Source: Polyodon spathula
Taxonomy: Eukaryota; Chordata; Actinopteri; Acipenseriformes; Polyodontidae
DNA: 64,000 nt
Reading direction: 5' to 3'
Assembly: GCF_017654505.1 (NCBI RefSeq)
Contig: NC_054555.1
Coordinates: 3,839,335 to 3,903,334 of the forward strand
Shown: positions 12,201-26,366 of the stretch, piece by piece
Numbering within the stretch: the stretch's first letter is position 1
How the letters are laid out: each line of letters starts with the position of its first letter
Notes under the pieces: generated by a model
Told to the model about the DNA's origin: nothing
Seen by the model: only the letters and a program-made list of their open reading frames with translations
The model's database searches: none
Program-made: the position numbers and the translations under genes

Positions 12201-15200
12201 AGTCATTGTTGACCCACAATTCTTAAAATATAATGAAAACAATTGCCCAATGCTTGGCAGCATTTAAATAAAAATAAAGCTTGTTTTTTCTTACCAACGT
12301 TACAATCGTGCTTCCTTCTTCGTATGCTGTGTTTTGTCCAGGTAGACTAGACACACACAGCTGCTCCTATATGATTTCAGCTGATTTAGTAGAAGGCACT
12401 TTTCTGGTTCAGTGCTAGAGTGCAGTTTGTGCATTAGAAAAAAAAAAAAAAAAAAAAAACCATCAATTTCAGTTGATATATTCAGTTAAGATATGCACAT
12501 TAGTTTGAGGTGGAATATAAATACATATTTTAAGAGTGTGATAAGCAGAATAACTCACAGGGAGGGATTAAAAGAGTGGATACTTTCTCTTTAGTTAGGC
12601 CTAGATATTATTGCATACTTCAGTTCAAGCTTTTCCATATCTCGTGCTTTCCTTCAAGTTTTCTTTTTTGTTAATTTTAAGTCCTTTCATTTTCACAGTA
12701 AACTGCAGTTTACAGTTTGACGCAGTTTAAGTTATACAGGGATAGATCTGCCTGTTGAGGGCTGCTATGCCAGTCCTGGTTCAGTGCTTGCCTCCATTCC
12801 CTTGGATCAGCAGGGTGTAAAGCCCTTGAACGGAGGTCTGGTGATTGGTAAGGTCAAAGTGTTTTCACTGAGGCTGGAAGAGCACCGTGCCATCTTGGGA
12901 TATGAAACTCAGTTGAAGGCATGCTGAGTGTCACCCCTGCACTCGTCTCTGGCTCTACACCCTGGGGCTGTGTGGCGGCCTGTGCTGATGCCGCTCATAA
13001 CCGTCACACTCCTCACTCCCCATCAATTGGCTTGTAGAACAAAGGGGCCAGCGTGACTATCTCCAGGTCTCCATCACACATTTAATTAGCCATCTGCCTC
13101 ATGGTGCAGACAAAGTCACATTTCATCCAAAAGCCATCAGAAATCACCAGTGATATGAGCAGCCATATCAAGAGACTGGACTGTACTTGCCCGGTACTGT
13201 ATATCAGTATCAAGAGACTGGACTGTACTTGCCCTGTACTGTATATCAGTATCAAGAGACTGGACTGTACTTGCCCTGTACTGTATATCAGTATCAAGAG
13301 ACTGGACTGTATTTGCCCTGTACTGTATATCAATATCAAGAGACTGGACTGTACTTGCCCTGTACTGTATATCAGTATCAAGAGATTGGACTGTACTTGC
13401 CCTGTACTGTATATCAGTATCAAGAGACTGGACTGTATTTGCCCTGTACTGTATATCAGTATCAAGAGACTGGACTGTACTTGCCCTGTACTGTATATCA
13501 ATATCAAGAGACTGGACTGTACTTGCCCTGTACTGTATATCAATATCAAGAGACTGGACTTATCCTGGGCCTGGATTTGGTGGTCTCTGTCATTTCCTTC
13601 TTTAGCCAAAAGGTTCTGTCCAAGCCAGCACCATGAATCGTGTTTCCTTTAGTTTACTCATCAGTAGATGTGACCCAGCCTTTTTATTTTAACTAATTTT
13701 CCTGTAAAAAATTTTTTGGTTGTTGTTGTTATTATTATTATTATTATTATTATTAGTAGTAGTAGTACAAGTGTTTTGCGTGTTTTTTTTTTTTTAAGAA
13801 AATAAAATGCTCGATAAGTAAGTGTGTTTAGGGCAATGTCGGTTTAGACTAGCTTTGCTTCGAGAGGATATTTGTATATTTAGTTTCCTTCCGGGAAACA
13901 GTGGCCTCTCTCTCGTTGCAGTCTTGCTTTTTGTTAAGTCTTCAGACTGTTAGTCAAGTCTGGTTTCCCCTCTCTGGCTGTAGAGATCTTGTAAAGGAGA
14001 GACAGTTGTGTACACTTGCTTTTTCAATGTACATGTTCTCCTCATGAGTCTGCTTCGGTTTCACAGGCTTTCTGTAATATGGAAGAACTGGGTGTTTAAT
14101 CAGGATCCGGAACATGTTTTTCAGGTGGAAAACACCAATGAGAACGAGGAGAATGCCTTGCAGCGGGAAGATCCACGTCGCCAGTCCAGACGCAGATTCA
14201 CAAAAGTCAACCAAAGGGGGGAGAGGCAGATCATCACAGACAACGAGGAGTCCTCCAACAACCCCCCGGTAAGAGAAAAACCTTGTTTTATAAAGTATTG
14301 ACAGACCTGGTCTCATCCACTCTCAAAACTGTTTAGATAAAATGCTGATCATGAGTGAGATTGCTACTACTTTTTATTGTTTAATAGTAACCCACTGTAG
14401 CAACTTGTGTTCCAGAAGTTTAGGGTAGATGACCATGTGGTATTGGATGTTAAAAATGTTTGTTATTATGTACAGAAATACACAAGCGGAGCGTGAATAA
14501 GAATAAACAAAGCAAACTGAACGTTATAATTAAAAACATAAGGCCCTTGACAAAGCAGGTTTACCAACTATAGATCTCGTCATACAGAAGTGATCTGAAG
14601 TCTAATAACATTACTGTTCTATTTAGCTCTTCGTTCTTGATTTATGTCCCAGTATAATAAGCCCACAGGAATCAATATGCCTCTTGCCACCAACTGGTAC
14701 AAATAAACGACCACATTACAAAAACAATCCCGGTTGTCCCGTGCTGGGTAAACTGATCACTTTGTCCCTTGGTTTTAGCTTTGCATTTCCCTGAGCAAAA
14801 AATGTTTAAAAAGTGGCTTGATCAGAACACTGCTAATGTTTTGAGGAGTTTTAGAATCTTCAGGACAATTAAAATGCAAAGTCACAGAAAGAAAGAACGT
14901 TCATGCCTTTTTTGAGGATGAAAATGGTAGTGCCATGAATAATGTAAGCAACAACATAGCATTTGTAATTGTTCAAGATGGCACCAGACTCGTCAACTGA
15001 TTTTATACTACGCTGCAGATCAGTATCTCCTGGACTCATTTTTAACTCTAGCTTTAAGTGCAAAGCTTTCTTATGTGCTGCAGTAAAGTTTCCGCTTCAG
15101 TAAAGATAAGACTGACAGACGTCAGTAATGCTGCACTTTGTTAGTTGCAGAACTACCGGTATTTCTGAAATTGATAGGAGAGATAAGCATAGACGGCTCG

Positions 15201-18200
15201 CAGCAATGACAGCGACTCCTACGTGGCACTAATTATTTTAGATGTTTAATAGTGGAAGAAAAAAAAAAGATCTGTTTCTCTAGGGGAGTTCCCACTCATA
15301 ATCATTCCAGCTAACGTGTCATAGAACCGCTCTTCCCCATATTTCATCATTTAGAGATGACAGTTCATTACGTTTTACTGTAATGCTGTAATGCTGTTGG
15401 GCAATTCGGGCTACTCCTTCATGAGAGCACGTTCATCCCCTCCACTGTATCTTACAAACATTAATACAGGGCTTTCTGTATTCGAATATTCACAAATGTG
15501 TTTCATTCACGCTTGGGCCATGTTGACAGTAAAATGGTACATCTATGTATTACGATATCAGAAACCTGATTCACTGCATTGAATAATTGACGTTGTATGA
15601 TGTGTAAGCCAGGTGGCAAATTAACAAGGGAGTGCAACATTTTCAAAACTGACTGTTGTCTGTGTGCTCCATCTGTGAAGTTTGGATAGTAAAATAAAAA
15701 GAGGAAATTTGCTTTAAAGACTAAAATATAGCCTATGTTGTTATAACAGCACTTTCTTTGTTCATGTATGAATGTATGTCTGCACATTGAACTACGCAGA
15801 TAAAACAGATCATTCCCATACCTGTACTAGATAAGAGTAAGATATTGAGCCGGAACATGAAACTGTGTCTCCTCTAAACTATTTTCTTTTTGCCCCCCCA
15901 TGTTTTGTTGTCCTGCCTGCTGGACACAAGGATTATGCTGATAACCAGGTAGGAAACTTTATGACTAATCATGACACATAGTTTAGTGTTTTCTGAGTCA
16001 TCCGATGCACCACACGTTAGAATAATTAAAATTCAAAGACAGTGCACAGTTATTTCTTTCAGTCCTCTCACAGCGGAGACACCATCATGTGGGGATGCTG
16101 TTGTTAAAGTGAGATCTGCTGTTTGGAACTGTGTCCATTGCTAGACTCTTGTAAGCTGACAACACATATGTGTAAGCTGAGAAAGTACGTGTTTAAAAAC
16201 TGCTATTCAGTTAAATTAGATCGGACAGCAGCGTAACAGTTGTTCAAATCGCTGTTTGCACAACGGGTGTTATCCTATGCAAGGCATGAATGAGCATGAT
16301 TTGGTAATGGTATGGATAATCTTTTAAAGGGTAAACTCATTATCAGGAAACGAAAAGGCTGCTACCTATATCCTTTCCTCTGTGTATCTTTTTTTTTCTC
16401 CTTCTTCAAAACAGAGGTAATTACTGTAGTCCTGGAGGTGGTCCTGGGAAGTTCTTAACGAACCATATTATTAGAGGAATGCAGAGTCTGAGAAGGCCAA
16501 TTGGGGAATCTAAAAATAAAGGAGGTCCCACCATTAAGACTGTAACACATCCGGGACATTTAGCTTCTTCATGCTAACATGGAGACCTTTTATACCATCA
16601 GTGCATGGGAATTGGTTCTTGGTCATCTGGATCTAAAATAATTTACTGCAGGACAAAATGTCCCAATTTACTTAATAAGCCTGTTTTTCTTCTTTTCTTT
16701 TTCATTTATGCTCAATATGCAGTAGTTAGAGGCTGATGAAAACAAAACTAATTATCAGATGAGCTAATCAGTACGGTTACAATGATCAAATGAAGAGTGT
16801 AAAAAAAGAAAGAAAAGGTATTATTATTATTTATTATTATTATTATTATTATTAATATCTCTGTCTGAAACACATGAGCGGTCATTCTCTAGCTTTGTAC
16901 AGTATGAGTGTACATTTGTAGTGCTTAAAAACGGAACTAAAATGTATTCTGTTCGTAAGCAACATGGCAAAGTTGTAAGACTGTAAAAAGGAAAAAGATT
17001 TTGAGTTTCAGTTTGTGGTCACATAGACACAGAACAACACAGGACGTGGTAGGATGAGGTGCCAGTAGAGTCTGCGGCATTTTTTTTCTTATCTGATGTC
17101 TGTCTTTGTTTTTCCTTCCGTCTTTAACGATATACACAAGTCTAACTTTAGACAAGTCTATAACAAAGATGTCTTGAATACTGAGGCTTGCATACTACAG
17201 AGGGTATGCTCTTCCTTTTAAAGCTGTCCGTATGGATAAAGTGTCATTGTTCCAGTGCCAAAGTTCATTAAGGATTGTACAGGCTTGTTTCTTTACATTT
17301 ACACACTGGAATAAGTGACTTGAGATCTTGAAAGGTAGTGTTTGTATATCCCAGTTAGTCAAATAAACAGTATCAACTCATCATTTCTCCTATCAGATTG
17401 GTAGAGAAGGTTAAATAACATGTATGTAATCTTTTCTAGTTTCTATGTGGTTTTTTATTTGTTTTTTTTATTTTGTATTTAGACGTGTTGAGAGGAAGCT
17501 GTAAGATGATATATGCACCAATTTGGTAATTATTTATCTAGGATAGAAAATGAGGAGGAGTAGAGATCAGTGTCAAAAAGGCACTTGTAAGTTTCACTTT
17601 GAAGGAGCTTAAGAATATTTGTTTAAAAAAAAAAAAAAATTTAAATGTCAGCTGTAAAGTTTACCTTTGATGTTTTCACCCTATAGATTAGCGTCGTCAT
17701 AGAGATGGCCTTTCCAACCCCCTGATGCTGTAAGAGATCATGTGATAACACATTAACCTGGTCTACCACAATCGCTACACTTGCATTTTTTCCCTTCACT
17801 GAAGGCTAGCTTGTAGTGTTGTGGTAGACGAGTAATTCCTCAAGGGCATAGGGTTCCAGTTCTGGGATCCAGAACAAATACTCAGAGTTCATCCATAGAA
17901 TATGCTAGCATTGTAACTAAAAAGGGTCCACACAACTTTACACAATGTAAAAAAAAATATGTATTTTAAAGCAATAAAAATAAAAAAGTTGAAGGACTGT
18001 TCAAGTGCGCAAGTGGACCTATAAAAACAGTGCAAAGGATTGTAGCAAAACTAAATGTTGTTGTGCCTTCTGTGGTGCTGCTGCTGTTGCTAATTTTAGA
18101 GGATTACATCATCTCAGTCTGGATGGCAACTCCCCCCTCGGGATGGATCATATTTTCATTCCAGTTAGTGTCTTGAATCTCACTGATGCTATAATCAGGC

Positions 18201-20153
18201 TCCTTTTCATGGTCCATCACAAAACAATTGGCAGCAGCTGGAGTAGTCAGTACCCTATTAAACCCTGCAGATTAAACAATATTTCACCTCTGGGGGACCT
18301 GCCAGGGCTTTGGGTGCAGGGAGGGCTCACGTCTCTCGTTCACAGATTTCAGGAAGTGGGTGGAGACGGCTTTTTAAAAAGCAGGAATTCCTGAGCAGTG
18401 TCAATACTGAGAGTCCCGGCCCAGCTTTAACACGATACGCAATAAAAAAAACAGTTTTGGAAAGTTTTATAGTGGAACAAAGTGGACCGGACATGCTGTG
18501 GCAGCAGAAGAACACAGCTCCCCAATCCCCAGCCCCACTACTTTATCAGTTAGGTATTTATTGTTGGATTAATTGCGTTAATTAGGGTAGTGGATTGACA
18601 GCTAAATTCGTCGGTTTGACTTCAGGCGGTACACCACTGGTAGTGACAGTTCACGTTTATGCAAAGTCTCCTGCCGGTTCTCCTCAGCCATGCCCTGGAG
18701 AGATGTGCCTTGTTTGTTGCGGAGTGTGGGGATAGTTTTGAGATGTCTAAATGATTAAGACAACCAGCCAGGGAAGGTGACAGTCACTGCTGTGTGTGGA
18801 GCCATCAGACCCTCCCCCCCACCATGACTACTTAATTTCTTTCCTGGGTTTATTGCAGTAATCTTACCAAATTATTGTTGCATATTATTCTCTTTTTAGA
18901 ATGTTTATGTGAAAGATTATGGTTGTTTTTAATAATCGCAGATGGAGAATCATACATTCTAAATAATTTCACAAAATGTTTGCTTTCTGCAGGCTGCAAC
19001 TGAGACCAAAACACATTTGTATATAGAAAGCAGTTTCCAACAAAAGGAAAAAAAAAGCAATAATCTCCTCTAGAGTAATTTCATTGTGTGCTCTAGCTTT
19101 AGTTTGAATTAAAAAATACATTTCATTAATTGTGCATTAGGTGAGATGTTATGCATTTTAGTTTGGGGACATGCAATTATATGCAGTTTGCCATAGTATC
19201 ATACTGCATACATTACAAGGAGTAACGTGCCTTAAATAAAATATGAGAAACAATGAGTGCATGCCTTAGATGTATATACAGGGAAATGCAGACAGCCTCA
19301 CTGAAAGAACAATATAATGCGCTGGAATGAAAATATATTTTCCTTGTGATGGCTTTTTATAGATGGGTAATTTCTGTAATGAAAACAATACAAATAGTAA
19401 TAGTAATAATAAAGAACGTGGTCAGTTTTCTGTCCACATCACTTGCAGGCTGGTACTGTAGCCCTGCATGCTGTTCCTTGTGGATGAGATTCTCTGGGGA
19501 GTTACATGTGCTAGCCTTGGGTTGGCTGCTGGTAAAAAAGGATGATGTCATCCTTACGTGAAGGCAAACTGAGAAGAAATAGAATTTAGTTCCCATTATT
19601 GAGCCGGTGCAAGAATGGTTCAACGAATAAGACATTTGCATCAGTAACTGAGCGTAATGGATTTATTAGATCTTACAAGCATAATGAGAACAGAAATGCT
19701 GTGCTCTCAAGCAGCGTGCACAGTGAGTGCATAGTTTCCTGCAGATGTAAACCTTATTTTTAGGTTACTTATCTTTGCTTCAGATAGGAACAGTTTTTAT
19801 TGTTCACAACAATAACAACTTTGCATAATGTGTGTGTGTCCAAGTGTTTTTATGTTTGGGTATTATTTTGCCGCAGTTTCGGATAGTGTTTCTTTTTGCA
19901 ATTAGTCTTGTCCATCTAAAATGAGAAGGGTTTGTCTCTGGTCTAGAATTGTTACAGGGAGATTTGAATTTCATATGTATTTTCTTTAAGAAATTAATGG
20001 TCCAAGTCCTAGAAACACACAATCTGTCATTATGTTCGGTTTAACCCAACCATTTGAATTGTAATGCGCTTCATATAAATGAATTCAGAAACCTACTTGT
20101 ATTATTTGTTTTTCCAGCAATGCCTGCTTGGGGGGGGGGGGGGGGGGGGGGGT

Positions 20154-20191
<38 letters not shown>

Positions 20192-23100
20192 AAAGGGGGT
20201 GACTGATGGAACACTTACAATATGCAAATGATAAGATTGAGTTTCAGTTAAAGAGAGAAGAGAATAATAGCAGCTGTTTTGTGGATAACATTTGATTCAA
20301 GAAATGACAGCAGTTTAAAGCGTGCCCCTGCTGAGAGTTATTGTTATTTCTGGGTACTTTTGGAAATGAATGCACTCCAGTTTGTGTTACTTGATCAATA
20401 GAGATGCTCTTCTAGATGACTGTGCCGGATAGCCAGTTGGTCTGATGCAGTTTCTCAAGCTCTCTCTCTCTCTCTTTATACAGGTGATGTCATCTTTTAG
20501 CTCTATTCTCCTCCCACTCTTCTCCTTATTAGATGTTTCATCTTGCACTGCAGAGTCCAATCGATGGGAGGTTCTCCTAGGGGAACAACTGAGAAACAGC
20601 CAGAGATATATTCACTAGGAATTAGGGGAACTTGAAGCTCAGACTTGCTCTGGCTACGGATAAGCGTTTATTTGTAAGCACAGCATGTAAATACCGGTGT
20701 GCATTATAGCTGGCATTTGTGCTGAATGCTGAGCAATGATGGTCATTTAGTTTTTTTTTTTTTTTTTTTTTGTTTTTTTTTTTTGTTTTTTTCATTCCTG
20801 CAGTATCTTTTGGTGTCAAAGCAAAGAACAGTTTTTGAATAGTTAATTTTATGTTAACCAAGAGGTGGACACAAAGCTGCACAAGCTGGGAATTTAAACT
20901 GCTGTGGTGTTGCACTGCTTTGTAGGAGAATTCTTTTTTTTTTGCTTCATGGTGCAAGAACTGCATAGTTTAGTTTTTTTTACTAGTTGGTTCAAAAGTG
21001 AACTTTTGCAGGTGAATTAATTGAAACCTGGTTTTATTTGGGATTGCTATGAAAATCTAGATTATGAGCAGGGATGTTTTTAATTCTTCAAGTGGAGTGC
21101 AGCACTGCAGAGTCATTGGGAATGGTCATTTTATAGCCTGCTAGTTACCTGCCTATATTTAAAGAGCTGGTACTCGAGAGATACAATACAGGCTCATTTA
21201 AGCTCAAGCTATTTGGGCTCCTTTATTTCACTTCCTCTCACCAGTGTAATCACGTTCATGTCTAAGACAGGTCTGCACTATTTCTCACATGCTGATAATT
21301 GACATTGTACAGAACTGTGAAGCAGATATACATGTTCCTATGTCAGAAGAAAGTCTTGGACTTTGACGTACCTTCCATTTGAAAGGGTTTCTGTTTCCTG
21401 AGACGACGACTCCCTGCAAAATCTCTTTTGTAGAAAGAAAAGGAAAGAAAAAAAAACCTCCGCTTTTTGTTTTCTGTGTTTGGAAAAGGAAACTTTCCCT
21501 CCCAGCCCAGGAAATGGCTTTCCTCGTCCGTTGCTATGCCAACTGCTTGCAGCCCTGGTCCTCAAAAGTAAGCAATACTGAAACGAGTAATGTCTGTGTA
21601 ATGTATCCTGCACTTTGGGCACAGTTATATAACACTGCATTTATCTTGTTTCTAATTGTGAATAGTAAGTCATTTGGTATTGTATTGTCAGGTGCTTGTC
21701 TGAGAATTGGAATATAAAGTTAAAGTATAATGCGGCTTATGGGCTAATTAGAATCTATGGTCAAAGATGAGATCAACTGTTAGCTTATGTATAGTCATAT
21801 TTCTCTGCCAACACAGAATTTTGACATGTATATTCTGAGAGAAAAAAGTATACTTATCACTGTAAGATTCACATATGTGTGCCTGTTGATAATGGCTTCC
21901 ACTGTACATGCTTTTATGCATATGTACAAAATATTGAAAACTTACATATTACATTTTTGGTATCTACTTAGTGATTATTAAAGAGATTATAGTCTTTATG
22001 TTTTGAAATAGCATTTACATGTACTGAAAAATTGGTTCATTGTGTGATATGAAAAATACAAATGCAAAACAGTTGTCATTTGGAGTTATATATATAATTT
22101 TGGGAAACAGGCAAATGTAATGCAGTAAAAGTACTGCATAATTATTATGGCTATTGCAGAGTTACAGTGTTCAAAATAAGAAGCGTTACAGTATTCAGTT
22201 GTGATTTGAGCTGTTGTGTTTATTTACATAGTGGCATTAGTGTATATTCGATTGAGTTAAGGACTACGTTTATGTAGTTTCCACATGTGTTTATCCGATG
22301 AATGCAGCATTTTTAATAAAAACGCGTGCCACTAGCTGCGCATGTTCAGCAGTGGTGTAGCTGGAAAGCTGAAAAGTAATTGCTTGAATCTTTTCTGAAT
22401 CTGAAGGGAACTGTGGGATGGCATTTAGCACTGATCCTGTCAGTCTCCTGCAGCCTCAGGGCTAGACTAGTCTCCACATGTGTCACCCCAGCTTCCTGTA
22501 TTAATTACAAAGAAAGAAAGCAGAGCCCTGCTGAAATCTGGAGCCTGGCCTAAAGGGTTACTCTCTGTCTCTGTCTCCTCTCTCTTTCTTTTTTCACCTT
22601 TTCTCGAATTTATTTTTCTTCCTTTTGCAAGATGAGTGTTTGAATTGTGTTTGTGTCAGATATTCTAGGCTTTTATTTATTTATTTTTTTAGCACCAGTT
22701 CAGCTTGTCTTCTATTCACTGGAGGGAACCTGGCAGCCTTTAACATGAATGTGAAATTGAAGAGTAACCACGAAATGAGAACTTTCTGGAAAAGAACTGT
22801 ATGGGAATTCAGTTCTGCTGCTTTTAGCACACCATATAGTGTGTGTGTGTGTGTGTGTGTGTGTGCTTTTCATAATGTTTTAATTGCATAATGAAGAAGA
22901 GCCGAGGGGTGACCTGTAGTAATTTCTTTATTAATCAAATTATATTGGGAGACAAGGGACTCTATTCACAAATCAGGGACTTGTTACTGATTATTGATTT
23001 ATTATTACTTTATCGATTTTAATTAAATTTGAAAAAAGAGGTAGTTTAGACATGCAGGTTTCAACTATCATGTATAGATTACAAGCTTTGATTTACATTG

Positions 23101-26100
23101 GCAGTTTATTTTTAATCCATTGCGGTCAAACGCTTAGAACTAAACAAACAGTAACAAAAAAATAATAATAAACTCCCTATTTCCACAATGACAGACAGCT
23201 GTGCTCTCTGAGGTGAGATATTTAGATTTATTAGGTGAAAATTGGAAGACCATAAATTGATGAATAGCAAATACACCAGTGAACACTTTGTGTAATGAAA
23301 CAGAAAAATGAAATAGAAAGGCAGCTTGGTAGAATGCTGAATTGCAGGCTGTCCGTTAAGAATGGGCAAACTGGCGTTCACTTTGTGACACCGGAAAAAA
23401 ACAAGCAATGAATCAGAGGAGCGACAGTATAGCATCTAAGTCATTTTAATCTTGTGTGGTTTTTTTTTTTTTTTTTTGGTTTTTGCAGTATTTTCTTATA
23501 TTATCTATCTATTGTAAGGTGATTACACACGCACACAGAACAGAAAGCAAATGCAGTTTCCTTAAAAAAAAAAAAAAAAGATTCCTTTTATTGGCAGCTG
23601 AAATATTTTTCTATCTAACTTCCAACGACTGATTGACTTTGGGATGTGTTTTTAAAAATAAAGGCTGAAACCTGCTTGACAGGATTACCGCCCAATAATC
23701 TTGTGTAAATTGAAGCAGAAGACGGACTCGGCCTGACCATGCGGTTTTGTTGTCAACCCAAGTAATTTATCGCCATGTAATACAATTATTACCACGGACC
23801 ATGTTTGTTACTGATTTAACTTGCTCTTCTGTTGTACCCTGACTTGGTAGTCATTGTGCATAACTGATGATGGATTGATCCTCGGCACAGTCGTCTGTGT
23901 AACCCCTATTGTAGGACAAAGCTTTTTTTTGGTTACTAAAGGTCATTCCCTAGTGGAGTCCTGAAAGTACCATGCAGATGGTTGGGGCAATTTTGCAAAG
24001 GTTATGCGACCTACCCCAGAGACTGTAAGTGACCTGGGAGTCATTAGTATCTTGTATCTCATCTCATCTCTATTGTATCCTTCAACAATATTAAGTTGTT
24101 GCACATGTAGATTTACATAAACAGGGACAGCATATTGTTTACTGTTGAGATGCAATCTTACAAAAAGATGATGTATGGATTGTTATTGCCTAGCACTCCT
24201 GTTCCTCTCACATTGATACACCTCCCTGGACAGAACAGTTAAAAGCCCTTTACTGCTACTGATATCGATATGGTAAAAGCAAACACTTACTGTAACTATG
24301 TACGTGGGTTTTTTTTTTTTTTTTTGGCGTATAGTGGTGTTCACAAATCAGAGTAAAATGGAAATCATATGACTGAGTGTGGTTTTCCAGGCCATGTGAT
24401 TTGGGGGTGGCGGTGCAAGATGTTTAATATACACCAGGTGATTATCAGTTAACAGTCTGTAGACAGGGAGCAAAGGCCCAGAACAGGCATTGAAAGTAAT
24501 TGGATTCTCAAACTCGATGACATGAGGTTCCAGCTTGCTACTGAAAGTAAAAGAAAAACAAACATAATCTCCCAGTTTATTATTGTCAAGCCAAATGAAC
24601 TACCCTATATGGTGTATTGATGGTAATTTATAATTCATATAAGCAGTGTCGTACACTACGTCTTGTAAGGCAGACTTTTACATGTGTATAAAAACGCATT
24701 GGTTTTGTTTTTTTGCTTTATCCTATTATGATTCTGTTCACAAACCCTGAAGCTGTGTATAAATTTTCCACAAGCATGATGTTAGGCAAGCATTCATTTT
24801 ACAGCATTATTACATCTGATTATATGTTATAAATATATTTTTTGTACAATTTCAGCATTTCCCAGTCCCAGCTGTTTCTATTCTCTTAGTGCTTAGTATT
24901 GATTATTTTTTTCTCCCCACAAATGGCCATGCATGGGAAGCCCTTCTGGATACATTTCAAGGGCATTCAGTCTGTACAGTTCCTAGAAACTTTAATTCCA
25001 AAACATGTTTTTTTTTTGTTTGGGGGGGGGGGAGGGGGGGGGGGGGGGGGGGGGGGGACGGCAACACAGCTAAAGAAAAACATGGCTTTGATAACTTATG
25101 TTAAAGATATAACCTTCAAGTGTATACAGAGGAAGGATAGGGAATGGTTAGCTCACACAAGTAAGCTAGCTGAAGTAGTGTGCCAGGATCACTATCAAGC
25201 CATCTGGAGGTGCTGTGTGTGGCTCAACAAAGCACTGCCCTCATGATGACCCCTTTTGAAATCCCCCTCGCCCTTAAAAAAAGGGCACTTTCAGAACTGG
25301 ATAGAACGCGAGTGTGTAAAGTCAGCTTGTAAGGTATGTAGTTGGGCTCAGCCACTATCCTATTGCAGCACACTTCCTTGAGCTAGGAGAAGCCTGCAAG
25401 CTTGAAGTGTGAACTAAAACTGACCTGAGGAGATGTAAAGATGGCACTGATTCTCCAAATAATCTGTTGGCAATATTACATAGCTAAACTGTAGGAAACT
25501 GTGTTTGTCTGGGAGGGCACGAGGGCTTTTTCATCTTGGCAAAAAAAAATGTTCTTCTGAGCAGTGTGAAACACAAGCTCCCTTGTCTTGCAGTGCCATT
25601 TGGCGGTGTAGGTTTAGGAGCGAGGTCTCTAAGGAAAGCGCTGTAGCCTTGAGCTTTCTCCTGTGAGGTCAGGAGGCAGAAAACTGGTAGACACCAAATT
25701 CAAGGAAAAAAGCGATTAGACTAAAAATAGAGCAGATTGTTCCTGATGTTTTGTTAAAGGCTCCAGGGTTTTACTGTATTGGAAAATAATTCTTAAATCA
25801 TTATCTCCAATGAGAGCCAAGAAAGAAAGTATTGCGAACATGTGGAACTACTCTTTCTGTGCTCTTTATTGAGTTCAGTTTGGTGATTTGGGAAATGTAA
25901 TCCAGGTGTGTAACTTGAATCAACTCTATGCATAATATTAACCAAACATGGAATCTATTTAAGTGTTAACTACAAGGTGCAATGAGTGTGCAAGGAGAAA
26001 AGTCTTGTGAGTGGATACAATCTGAGACAGAGTCGAACTGTTTATACTACCGAGGGAGTGTGCTGGCTCCAAGCGCACCATGCGTCCTCCACTTGTAGCT

Positions 26101-26268
26101 ATTCTACTTTAGTACTTTGGGCTTTCCTTTTTTGTTGTTGTTGTTTTAAAAATCAATAATGTGCTGCTTATGCTCTGAGTAGAACTACTGTATAAATTGT
26201 GTTTAATGTTAAACTTCATTCCTTTGAAATCTCACATAGGCTGAAGTTTTGCTTCAATATGAGGAAGG

Positions 26269-26366
<98 letters not shown>

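Noticed and set aside
13082..13652. Repetitive 149-183-codon ORFs on both strands
   Set aside because: They are frames through the 42-bp minisatellite. Periodic peptide, no homology and mutual overlap show they are artefacts.
18005..18585. Overlapping 129- and 91-codon ORFs in the large intron
   Set aside because: No domain, no splice context and no similarity to RAPGEF proteins; chance frames in a GC-richer patch.
20622..20966. 114-codon minus-strand ORF with poly-Lys
   Set aside because: Derived from a poly(T) tract; no supporting features.
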